Assembly: GCA_021780585.1 (NCBI GenBank)
Contig: JAJXYM010000442.1
Coordinates: forward strand, 1 to 6,416
Direction: 5' to 3'
Length of the DNA stretch: 6,416 nucleotides
Source: Deltaproteobacteria bacterium
GTDB taxonomy: Bacteria; Desulfobacterota; Binatia; Binatales; Binataceae
The translations under genes and the position numbers were made by a program. Below the pieces are notes generated by a model. That model was not told where the DNA came from. It saw nothing but the letters and a program-made list of their open reading frames with translations, and made no database searches. Shown in pieces: positions 1 to 5,980 of this stretch. Positions within the stretch are counted from its first letter, which is position 1; each line of letters opens with the position of its first letter.

Positions 1-606
1 CAGCCCGCCGACGATCGCGCTCATCAGATAGCCGGCCGCGCCCAGCAGCCACGGCCAGGCGAGGTTGTAGCCGCCGATCCAGGTGCCGACGATCGCCGAC
101 AGCATGAAACCGAAGTTGGTGATCTGGGAAATCCGCGAGAACAGCCGGTCCTTGAGGCCGGCGAAGCCGGTCGCGTCGAGCGCGTCGACGCCCCACGCGT
201 CGATCGCGCCGTTGCAGAAGGTCGTGCCGACGCCGTCGATCGCCTCGGCGATCAGGAATTCGGCGTAGCGATGGGACAGGAAGTAGAGCGTGAAGGCGAG
301 CGCCCGCAGCACGCATCCGAGGACGAACGCGCGGCGGCGGCCGAAGGCGTCGGCGAAGGCGCCGGTCGGCACGTCGGTGAGGAAGGTGACGGCGAAATAG
401 GTCGCGAGCACGCTGTTCATCTCGAACTGCGTGAGTCCGCGCGAGCGCAGATAGAGAGGATAGACGCCGTAAAGGAAGCCGCCGCCGAAGGCGTAGATCG
501 CCCAGACCGCGTAGTAGCGGCGGAGAATCGGCGCGGACGGCCGTCGCGTCGCGGCGCCGCCGGAGGGCGTGAGCGCGGGCATGACGATTTTACCGCTGGT
601 CGCCAT
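1..606 (-). CDS. MFS transporter, N-terminal part (3' end outside window)
   Basis: This is the first 202 codons of a major facilitator superfamily membrane transporter; the frame is open to the left edge, so about half of a normal ~400-residue protein is missing. A polar, Arg-rich cytoplasmic N-terminus (residues 1-30) is followed by hydrophobic helices at about 32-52, 64-80, 94-111 and 115-135, and further hydrophobic segments at about 165-178 and 183-202. The loop between helices 2 and 3 reads GAFADAFGRRRAF (82-94), the MFS signature motif A (GxLaDrxGrrxxl). That pattern makes the superfamily assignment good, but substrate and direction of transport cannot be told. ATG at 606 is the first start; ATG at 582 (residue 9) is an alternative, and neither has a clear Shine-Dalgarno. 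The gene is divergent from the ABC1 gene, 42 bp apart. Confidence 0.88.
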   Translation of the reverse strand, partial: MATSGKIVMPALTPSGGAATRRPSAPILRRYYAVWAIYAFGGGFLYGVYPLYLRSRGLTQFEMNSVLATYFAVTFLTDVPTGAFADAFGRRRAFVLGCVLRALAFTLYFLSHRYAEFLIAEAIDGVGTTFCNGAIDAWGVDALDATGFAGLKDRLFSRISQITNFGFMLSAIVGTWIGGYNLAWPWLLGAAGYLMSAIVGGL

Positions 607-616
607 CGTCTAGACT
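589..616 (+). promoter_or_regulatory. Possible promoter for the ABC1 gene
   Basis: A sigma70-like pair can be read: TTTACC at 589-594 and TAGACT at 611-616 with a 16-bp spacer, four of six matches each. Transcription would begin near 623, giving a leader of about 26 nt before the TTG start at 649. The leader would begin with a 5-bp stem (GGCGC 623-627, GCGCC 637-641). The boxes overlap the 5' end of the divergent transporter gene. This is a weak match by eye; the position fits but proof is lacking. Confidence 0.28.
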
Positions 617-648
617 TGGCGTGGCGCAAAGACTTCGCGCCGCAATAA

Positions 649-2040
649 TTGAACGCCTTCGATCATTCTTCCCCCGTGAACGGCGGTCCGCCCGCTGACG
701 CGGCCCTCACGCGCGAACTGGGCGCGGCCACGCGCGCGCGGCGCTTTATCAGCGTGGTCTGGCTGGCGGCGCGGATTTACGCGCCTTACAAGGCGATCCA
801 GCTATGGTCGCGAATCGCGGGCGAGGCGAAAAAGGAGCCGCGCTATCGCCGCCAGGACGCGCGCGCCGCCCGCGCGCTCTATCGCGCCTCGATCCGGCTT
901 GAGGGCCTGCTGATCAAGGCGAGCCAGTTTATCGCAACCCGCGCCGATATTCTTCCCGACGAATGGGTGACGACGCTGGGCGGATTGCACGACCGCGTGC
1001 CGGCGCGCCCGTTCGCGATCGTCCGCGAACAGATCGAGCGCGAGCTGGGCCGTCCGATTGGCGAGCTGTTCGCGGAATTCGACGAGGCGCCGATCGCGGC
1101 GGCGTCGCTCGCCCAGGTCCATCGCGGGTTGACGCGCGACGGCCGGCGCTGCGCGGTGAAGGTGCAGTATCCGCATATCGAGGCGATCGTCGCGGCGGAC
1201 CTGCGCAATCTGACCTTCACGCTGCGCCTCCTGGCGATGCTCGAGCGGGATTTCGATTTCCGGCCGCTCGCGCGCGAGCTGCTCAAGTACCTCCCGATGG
1301 AGCTGGATTTTCTCAACGAGGCGCGCAACAGCGAGACGATCGCGCGCAACTTCGCCGGCGACGGCGGCGTGGTCGTGCCGCGCGTCTATCACGAGCTGAC
1401 GACGCGGCGCGTGCTGACGATGGAGCTGGTCGAGGGGATCAAGGTGACCGACGTGGCGGCGCTGGAGCGCGCCGGAATCGACAAGCGCGCGGTCGCGCAG
1501 AAGCTGATCGAGATTTTCACCGCGCAGATTCTGCGCGACGGCTTTTTCCACGCCGACCCGCATCCGGGGAACATCCTGGTGCAGCCGGGTCCGCGGATCG
1601 TGCTGCTCGACTTCGGGCTGGCGAAGGATTTTCCGCCGGCGTTCCGCGACGCGATGGTGCGGCTGACGTTCGCGATCCTGACCGCGAATCGCGAGGCGAT
1701 CGTGGCCGCGTTTCGCGAGTTGGGTTTTCGCACGCGCGACGATTCGCCCGAGACGCTGCTGACGCTCGCCAACGTCTTTCTGGGCAACAGCGTCAAGCGC
1801 AACCGCGCCTATGCGGACGCGGCGCTGGTCGAGGAATTTTCCGACGAGCTGCCGCGGGCGCTCAGGGCGAATCCGATTATCGAAGTGCCGGCCGACGTGC
1901 TGCTGGTGAATCGCGTGATGGGCCTGATGAGCGGGCTGGGCAAGACGCTGGATTCGCAGGTGAACCTGTTCGCCACACTGATGCCCCACGCCTCCCGGTT
2001 GATGTCAGGCCAGCAACCGCCATCCGCATCGCGGGAATAA
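649..2040 (+). CDS. ABC1/UbiB/ADCK-family atypical kinase-like protein
   Basis: This is a 463-residue member of the ABC1 (AarF/UbiB/ADCK) family, atypical protein-kinase-like ATPases that in known members support ubiquinone synthesis or lipid-quinone homeostasis. The family motifs appear in order: KxGQ-type motif as K90-A-S-Q93, followed by TRADILP; the alanine-rich loop IAAAS at 149-153 that replaces the kinase P-loop; ATP lysine K171 in AVKVQYP; E218/E224 in MELDFLNEARN; hinge MELVEG (258-263); catalytic loop HADPHPGN (301-308); and metal-binding DFG at 321-323. The core is complete. The Gly of KxGQ is Ser here. The paired C-terminal membrane helices of E. coli UbiB (546 residues) are not evident, so this is a shorter type. 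The TTG at 649 directly follows an in-frame TAA; GTG at 676 is the alternative, and neither has a good RBS. No ubiquinone genes are adjacent, so the symbol ubiB is not justified. Confidence 0.93.
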   Translation: MNAFDHSSPVNGGPPADAALTRELGAATRARRFISVVWLAARIYAPYKAIQLWSRIAGEAKKEPRYRRQDARAARALYRASIRLEGLLIKASQFIATRADILPDEWVTTLGGLHDRVPARPFAIVREQIERELGRPIGELFAEFDEAPIAAASLAQVHRGLTRDGRRCAVKVQYPHIEAIVAADLRNLTFTLRLLAMLERDFDFRPLARELLKYLPMELDFLNEARNSETIARNFAGDGGVVVPRVYHELTTRRVLTMELVEGIKVTDVAALERAGIDKRAVAQKLIEIFTAQILRDGFFHADPHPGNILVQPGPRIVLLDFGLAKDFPPAFRDAMVRLTFAILTANREAIVAAFRELGFRTRDDSPETLLTLANVFLGNSVKRNRAYADAALVEEFSDELPRALRANPIIEVPADVLLVNRVMGLMSGLGKTLDSQVNLFATLMPHASRLMSGQQPPSASRE

Positions 2041-2160
2041 GCTTGGCGCACCAACGTCGCGCTCCATCCGCTCCGCGTAGGCGCAAGGGCCAATCGGTCG
2101 CGAATTAATTGCTTTACGTCGGGGCGGGGGTCGCTTACGCTCGATCGCTCAGTCGCCGGC

Positions 2161-2192
2161 GGCCCGCGGACGGGCCGAACGGCCCGAAAGGA
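2161..2192 (+). promoter_or_regulatory. Three alternating GC arms abutting the RBS of the flavoprotein gene
   Basis: GGCCCG (2161-2166), CGGGCC (2171-2176) and GGCCCG (2181-2186) are separated by the tetranucleotides CGGA and GAAC. The middle arm can pair perfectly with either neighbour, giving two mutually exclusive 6-bp, 4-nt-loop hairpins. The right-hand hairpin ends one base before the Shine-Dalgarno AAAGGA (2187-2192), which sits 5 nt before the ATG. It could act as a leader RNA switch or a protein-binding repeat, or be chance in GC-rich DNA. The rest of the 157-bp spacer (2041-2197) holds a small AT-rich patch near 2101-2114 with TTGCTT (2109-2114); I see no convincing -10 box with it. 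Confidence 0.4.
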
Positions 2193-2197
2193 CGATT

Positions 2198-3379
2198 ATG
2201 TCGGAACGGCAGGCGAAACTGCTCGCGCTCGCGGGCGAACTGGCTGACGATTTCGCGACGCGGGCGGCGGCCCATGACCGCGAGGCCAGCTTCCCGGTCG
2301 AAAACGTCGAGCGGATGAAGGAGACCGGATACACCGCGCTGGTGATTCCGGAGCGCAACGGCGGCCTGGGCGCCGACCTGATCGATTACGCGCTCTGCCA
2401 GGAGCGGCTGGCGCAGGGCTGTGGCGCGACGGCGCTCTCGATCAACATGCATCTGTTCGGCCTCGGCAGCATGGTCGAGCGATCGGCGGGCGGGCCGCGC
2501 GACGAGCTGTTCTTCGACCTGATCGGACGGCATCGGCGGATCATCGGCGGCGGTATCAGCGAGCCGGAGACGGGCGGCGACTGGGGTTTTTTCGCGACCC
2601 GGGCGCGGCGCGACGGCGACCACTGGATCCTCAACGGGCGCAAGGTCTTCACCAGCCTCTCGCCGGTGATCGATATCTTCATGGTGATGGCCACGATCGA
2701 GGAGGACGCGGGACCGCCGGCGAGCGCGACTTTCGCGATTCCGCGCGGCGCGCCCGGCGCGGAGATCGTCGAGACGTGGGACACGATGGCGATGCGGGCG
2801 ACGGCGAGCAACGATCTGATTCTGAAGGACGTGCGGCTGGGCGACGCGGCGATGTCGGAGCGGCGGCCGATCGGGCCGATCGACGCCAACGGGATTTCGC
2901 TGTTCGCGTGGTTCAGCGTTTCGGTCGCGGCGATTTACACCGGAATCGCGCAGGCGGCGCTGAAATTCGCGCGCGAGTTCGCCGGACGCCATCGCCCGAT
3001 GACGCTGCCGCGGCCGATCGCCTATCTGCCGGGAACGCAATTCGCGATGGCGGAGGCCGAGGCGCTGCTGGCGCAATCGCGCGCGCTGTTCCTCAAGACC
3101 GGCGAGGATTATTTGCGCGATCCGGGGTCGTTCACGGGCGAGCAGGGCCTCGCGCGGGTGGTGATGCCGAAATATGTCGCGACCAACAACGCGGTGCGGA
3201 TCGTCGATTTGTGCATGGAAATCGTGGGCGCCCACGGACTCCATCGCAAGTTCCCGATCGAGCGCTATTACCGGGACGTGCGCGCCGGCTCGAACCATCC
3301 GCTGTCCAACGCCCGCGCGCGCGAATTGATCGGCAAGACGGCGCTGGAAGTCTCGCTGGCCGAAACGCCGCGCTGGTAG
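2198..3379 (+). CDS. Acyl-CoA dehydrogenase-family flavoprotein lacking the usual catalytic Glu
   Basis: The 393-residue product has the length and three-part fold of acyl-CoA dehydrogenases: a helical N-domain (1-115, with GYTALVIPERNGGLGAD at 44-60), a beta middle domain (SEPETGGD 121-128; NGRKVFTS 146-153; MRATASNDL 199-207), and a C-terminal helical FAD/substrate domain (from about 233, with GAHG 344-347). The family normally oxidises acyl-CoA thioesters with FAD and passes electrons to ETF. The medium-chain-type catalytic Glu (the E of YEGT) aligns with Pro368 in RAGSNHPLSN (363-371). The alternative isovaleryl-type Glu position falls near Phe239. It may therefore be a divergent dehydrogenase or a flavin monooxygenase of the DszC-like branch; His367 lines up with a DszC active-site His by hand alignment. 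AAAGGA at 2187-2192 with a 5-nt gap strongly supports this ATG. It converges with the exported-protein gene. Confidence 0.9.
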   Translation: MSERQAKLLALAGELADDFATRAAAHDREASFPVENVERMKETGYTALVIPERNGGLGADLIDYALCQERLAQGCGATALSINMHLFGLGSMVERSAGGPRDELFFDLIGRHRRIIGGGISEPETGGDWGFFATRARRDGDHWILNGRKVFTSLSPVIDIFMVMATIEEDAGPPASATFAIPRGAPGAEIVETWDTMAMRATASNDLILKDVRLGDAAMSERRPIGPIDANGISLFAWFSVSVAAIYTGIAQAALKFAREFAGRHRPMTLPRPIAYLPGTQFAMAEAEALLAQSRALFLKTGEDYLRDPGSFTGEQGLARVVMPKYVATNNAVRIVDLCMEIVGAHGLHRKFPIERYYRDVRAGSNHPLSNARARELIGKTALEVSLAETPRW

Positions 3380-3383
3380 CTTG

Positions 3384-3419
3384 CCGCCGGCATTCCGGCG
3401 GGTCGGGTCGCGGCGCCGC
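3384..3419. terminator. GC hairpins between convergent genes, candidate bidirectional terminator
   Basis: CCGCCGG (3384-3390) and CCGGCGG (3395-3401) form a perfect 7-bp stem with loop CATT, four bases after the stop of the flavoprotein gene and about 45 bases beyond the stop of the opposing gene. A self-complementary 10-mer GCGGCGCCGC follows at 3410-3419. Neither has a T-run, so a classical intrinsic terminator is not proven; position between two convergent stops is the main argument. Confidence 0.4.
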
Positions 3420-3446
3420 GGAATCGCAAGACGATCCGGCGCCAAT

Positions 3447-4064
3447 CTATGGAATGAACATCGGCGCCATCATCAGCAGCGAGACGAAGATATCCGCCCA
3501 CGAGGCGGGACGCGGCTGCGTGAGCCGTTGCTGGCGCTCGTACGCGGCGAGGTCCTGGGACTGATAGCTCTGGTAGGCCGAGAGCTGGTCGAAGGCTTCG
3601 TTGCCGGCGTCCGGCGTGGTCGCGGGAGCGGCGCTCGGCGCCGGCGCGCCGGTTTTGGCCGCGAGCAGTTGCGGCTCGATAATGATTCGGTTCGAGATCT
3701 GAATATCGGCGTTGCGAAAGAAGCGGCGGGTCCTGCTTTCCGCGTTGCTCTTGCCGACCGGAGTCGCGACGAAGCCGTACAGGATTACCTCGGTTTGCCC
3801 GGCGCCGCCCACAACATTGGCGGCGACCAGCGGCAGGCGATGAGACTTGAGATAACTGGTGAGCGCGCGCGCCTGGGCCGCGGGCTCCGTCGGCAGCGGA
3901 GGCATCACGTCGGTTGCGGGCGGCTGCGCCTGAACCGAGGCGGTTCGCGGCGCGCCGTAACGTGACTCATATGCTGTCGCGCCCGAGGTGGGCGCGCACG
4001 CGTGCGTCAGCGGCGCCAACGCCGCGAACGCCAGCAGGATCGCGGTCTGTCGGAAGTATCGCAT
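3447..4064 (-). CDS. Uncharacterised exported protein, possible lipoprotein
   Basis: I do not recognise a named family for this 205-residue protein. It begins with MRYFRQ, a hydrophobic core (about residues 7-19) and Ala-Cys at 22-23 (APLTHAC), which looks like a secretion signal. The -2 His and -3 Thr make it a poor lipobox, so lipidation at Cys23 is possible, not secure. A Pro/Ala/Thr linker (24-65) leads to a compact region (66-133) with alternating beta-like stretches (EVILYGFVAT 92-101, DIQISNRIIIEPQLL 120-134), loosely reminiscent of BON-type periplasmic domains. Then come an Ala/Pro linker (138-152), a Gln/Tyr-rich stretch (160-181) and a hydrophobic C-terminus (189-205). ATG at 4112 would add 16 basic residues; 4064 is preferred because it gives a standard signal peptide and a -10-like box ends near 4118. 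No good RBS is visible. Confidence 0.75.
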   Translation of the reverse strand: MRYFRQTAILLAFAALAPLTHACAPTSGATAYESRYGAPRTASVQAQPPATDVMPPLPTEPAAQARALTSYLKSHRLPLVAANVVGGAGQTEVILYGFVATPVGKSNAESRTRRFFRNADIQISNRIIIEPQLLAAKTGAPAPSAAPATTPDAGNEAFDQLSAYQSYQSQDLAAYERQQRLTQPRPASWADIFVSLLMMAPMFIP

Positions 4065-4117
4065 GGGCCGCGCGAACGCGCCTCGCCGGGCGTTCGATCG
4101 CCCGGTCGTCATGGTCG

Positions 4118-4147
4118 ATTTTAGGTCTGCGGCGTGGCTTACGGAAA
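4118..4147 (-). promoter_or_regulatory. Possible promoter for the exported-protein gene
   Basis: Read on the minus strand, TAAAAT (4123-4118) matches five of six bases of a sigma70 -10 box, and a weak TTTCCG (4147-4142) lies 18 bp upstream. Transcription would start close to 4111, leaving a leader of about 47 nt before the ATG at 4064 and arguing against the ATG at 4112. The rest of the divergent gap to 4262 shows no further strong signal by eye. Confidence 0.3.
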
Positions 4148-4262
4148 GCGGATTGCGGCGGGCGTTCCGATCGCGAAACGATGGCGGCAAGGCGGCGCTC
4201 CTGTGCATATCCGGAACGGACGCGCTGGCGCCGCCGCGGACGCTCGAATAGCTTTGCCTGCC

Positions 4263-5117
4263 GTGGCGGAACTCGCGGAAATTGAAAAGGTCGCGATGCG
4301 GGCGGCGCGCGCCGCCGCGCGCGTCCATCTGAAATGGCTCAGCCGCACCAGCGTGACGCGCAAGAGCAATCCGATCGACCTGGTGACGGAAGCCGACCAT
4401 GAGGCGGAGGCGACGGTGGTCGAGATTCTGCAGCGGGGCTTCCCGACCCATGCGATCCTGGCCGAGGAGGGCGGCGGAGTCGCGACCGCCGGGGAGCATC
4501 GCTGGATCGTCGATCCGCTCGACGGCACGACCAATTTCGCCCACGGCTTTCCGATGTTCTGCGTATCGATCGCGTACGAACGGCGCGGCCGCGCGCAGTT
4601 CGGCGTGATTCTCGACGCCTTCAAGAAGGAATGTTTCGTCGCGCGGCGCGGCGGCGGGGCGCGGCTCAACGGCAAACCGATCCGCGTGAGCCGGACGCCC
4701 GCGCTCGATCTGGCGCTGCTGGCGACCGGTTTTCCCTACGACCGGCGCGAACGGCGGCGCTATTATCTGGCCTTCTGGGAGACGTTCATGACGCGCTGTC
4801 AGGGCGTGCGGCGGACCGGTTCGGCGGCGCTCGATTTGGCCTACGTCGCGTGCGGACGGGTCGACGGCTTCTGGGAGTTCGGCCTCAAGCCGTGGGACGT
4901 CGCGGCGGGCGCGCTGATCGTCGAGGAGGCGGGCGGCCACGTCAGCAACATGGACGGATCGCGGCTGGATCTCGCCGGCGCGCGGATTATCGCGAGCAAC
5001 GGCGCGCTGCATCAGGAGATGATCGAAACGATCGCCGGAGCGCGACCGGAGGCCGAGCGGCGCCATCGCGAGATGCTGGCCGAGAGCGGCGGCGACGCGC
5101 CCGCGCGGCGCGACTGA
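4263..5117 (+). CDS. Inositol monophosphatase-family phosphatase (IMPase/SuhB type)
   Basis: This is a Mg-dependent, lithium-sensitive-type sugar/inositol phosphate phosphatase. With the GTG start at 4263 it has 284 residues, close to the ~267 of E. coli SuhB. Motifs in this numbering are DLVTEAD (39-45), the metal-binding AEE (67-69), the signature WIVDPLDGTTNF (81-92, with metal ligands D84, D87 and T89), RTGSAALDLAYVACG (184-198) and the second signature WDVAAGALIVEEAGG (211-225, D212 metal ligand). All key catalytic residues are present, so it should be active; the substrate (inositol-1-phosphate, fructose bisphosphate, histidinol phosphate or other) cannot be fixed. The start is uncertain. 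ATG at 4134 adds 43 low-complexity residues, TTG 4254 adds three, and ATG 4296 has the best RBS (AAAAGG 4285-4290, 5-nt gap) but trims the first helix. It is divergent from the exported-protein gene. Confidence 0.92.
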   Translation: MAELAEIEKVAMRAARAAARVHLKWLSRTSVTRKSNPIDLVTEADHEAEATVVEILQRGFPTHAILAEEGGGVATAGEHRWIVDPLDGTTNFAHGFPMFCVSIAYERRGRAQFGVILDAFKKECFVARRGGGARLNGKPIRVSRTPALDLALLATGFPYDRRERRRYYLAFWETFMTRCQGVRRTGSAALDLAYVACGRVDGFWEFGLKPWDVAAGALIVEEAGGHVSNMDGSRLDLAGARIIASNGALHQEMIETIAGARPEAERRHREMLAESGGDAPARRD

Positions 5118-5122
5118 GAGCA

Positions 5123-5169
5123 GCCCGCGGAATCGTCCCGGCGCGCGGCGGCGCGGGCCCCGTCCCGCG
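5123..5169 (+). terminator. GC-rich hairpin region after the phosphatase gene
   Basis: CGCGGG (5152-5157) can pair with CCCGCG (5164-5169; 6-nt loop CCCCGT) or with an upstream copy in GCCCGCG (5123-5129, pairing with CGCGGGC 5152-5158). These stems start a few bases after the stop at 5117 and are strong, but no T-run follows, only GTTTC at 5175. It is a candidate terminator separating the phosphatase from the transferase gene. Confidence 0.3.
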
Positions 5170-5174
5170 TGGAA

Positions 5175-5198
5175 GTTTCATCATGAAACCAATATAGT
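5175..5198 (+). promoter_or_regulatory. Palindromic operator-like site beside a -10 box, before the GST gene
   Basis: GTTTCATCATGAAAC (5175-5189) is a perfect 6-bp inverted repeat with a 3-bp centre, in one of the few AT-rich islands of the window. Four bases later TATAGT (5193-5198) matches five of six -10 bases, and a start near 5205 would give a leader of about 26 nt. The palindrome would lie in the -35/-10 spacer, a usual repressor-binding position. No good -35 is visible, which would suit an activated or weak promoter. The regulator is unknown; none is encoded in the window. Confidence 0.45.
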
Positions 5199-5230
5199 CG
5201 GGCGCCGAAGCTGTTCAGGAGGCGATTGCG

Positions 5231-5881
5231 ATGCTCAAGCTGTTGGGCGCCTATGGTTCCCCGTTCGTGCGCAAGGTGAAGATCGTGCTCGACGAAAAGG
5301 GGCTGAAATACGATCACGAGCAGGTCGTGCCGTTTCCGCCAAGCGCGGAATATCGCAAGGTGAGTCCGCTGGGGAAAATTCCGGCGTTCATGGACGGCGA
5401 CCAGGCGCTGGCGGACTCGTCGATCATCTGCGCCTATCTGGAGCGGACGCATCCGGCGCCCGCACTCTATCCGGCCAATCCGTACGAATACGGGCGGGCG
5501 TTGTGGTTCGAGGAATACGGCGACGGCGGGCTCGCGCCGATCGTCGGCGGCAAGATGTTCTTCAACCGGATTATCGGGCCGCGCATCATGAAGAAGCCGT
5601 TCGACGAGGCGCTCTACCGGCAGGCGGTCGAGCGCGATCTGCCGCCGATGCTCGATTACCTGGAGAGCGAGGTTTCGGGCGACTATCTGGTCGGCGGCGT
5701 GTTCACGATCGGCGATATCGGAATCGCGACGCAATTCGTCAACTATCGTCTCGCCGGCGGCGCGCTGGATCGTTCGCGCTGGCCCCGGCTGGCGGCGTAC
5801 GTCGAGCGGATCCACGCGCGGCCGACGTTCCAGGCAGCGATCGCGATCGAGGAGAAAATCTTCGGCGGCGCGCGCGGCTAG
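5231..5881 (+). CDS. Glutathione S-transferase family protein
   Basis: This 216-residue cytosolic GST-fold protein is expected to conjugate or transfer glutathione to electrophiles, or to act in a catabolic step. The thioredoxin-like N-domain spans about 1-75: YGSPFVRKVK (8-17) with Ser10 at the catalytic/GSH-activating place, KIPAF with cis-proline P51, and D62-S63, which hold the glutathione gamma-glutamyl group. The helical C-domain (about 85-210) includes FTIGDIGIA (158-166) with the T159/D162 N-capping box and a conserved PRLAAYVERIHARPTFQ end. Length and motif set are normal for the family and nothing is broken. AGGAGG (5217-5222) with an 8-nt gap makes the ATG certain. The subclass and substrate are not determinable; Ser rather than Cys argues against an omega/beta-type thiol enzyme. 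The gene probably has its own promoter just upstream and may be read together with the next gene. Confidence 0.94.
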   Translation: MLKLLGAYGSPFVRKVKIVLDEKGLKYDHEQVVPFPPSAEYRKVSPLGKIPAFMDGDQALADSSIICAYLERTHPAPALYPANPYEYGRALWFEEYGDGGLAPIVGGKMFFNRIIGPRIMKKPFDEALYRQAVERDLPPMLDYLESEVSGDYLVGGVFTIGDIGIATQFVNYRLAGGALDRSRWPRLAAYVERIHARPTFQAAIAIEEKIFGGARG

Positions 5882-5897
5882 CGCGTTGCGCGCGCGA

Positions 5898-5928
5898 TTG
5901 GACAGGACGTTCCGGGCGGGACTAGGAT
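5898..5928 (+). promoter_or_regulatory. Possible promoter in the GST-barrel protein gap
   Basis: TTGGAC (5898-5903) and TAGGAT (5923-5928) resemble -35 and -10 boxes, but the 19-bp spacer is long. Downstream, GCGGCGC (5935-5941) and GCGCCGC (5951-5957) form a 7-bp stem with a 9-nt loop before the RBS. If real, the small downstream gene has its own start in addition to read-through from the transferase gene. Confidence 0.27.
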
Positions 5929-5980
5929 TTGGCAGCGGCGCGGCCAGGCGGCGCCGCAATCCCGTCGGAGGAACCGGCTC

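Noticed and set aside
83..648. Plus-strand frames within the first 650 bases
   Set aside because: The minus strand reads as a hydrophobic transporter with MFS motif A; the plus-strand frames are its shadows.
802..1989. A long minus-strand open frame opposite the ABC1 gene
   Set aside because: The translation is rich in Arg, His and Gln with no motif, typical of antisense frames in GC-rich DNA. The plus strand carries a full set of ABC1 motifs.
2135..3445. A long minus-strand frame opposite the flavoprotein gene
   Set aside because: Low-complexity Arg-rich translation without domains; the plus-strand flavoprotein has a good RBS and fold signatures.
3447..5066. A continuous 539-codon minus-strand frame spanning the exported protein and antisense to the phosphatase
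   Set aside because: Only the part from 4064 down looks like a protein (signal peptide, linkers). The upstream part is Arg/Pro-rich shadow coding opposite the clearly real phosphatase motifs.
5168..5198. A MerR-type promoter with a 19-bp spacer around the palindrome
   Set aside because: At 19 bp upstream of TATAGT the sequence is CGTGGA, not a -35 box, so the MerR geometry is not supported; only a generic operator is.
5838..5849. GCGATCGC as a cyanobacterial HIP1 element
   Set aside because: The longer octamer is not consistently present; most sites keep only the inner CGATCG, and the gene content does not point to a cyanobacterium.
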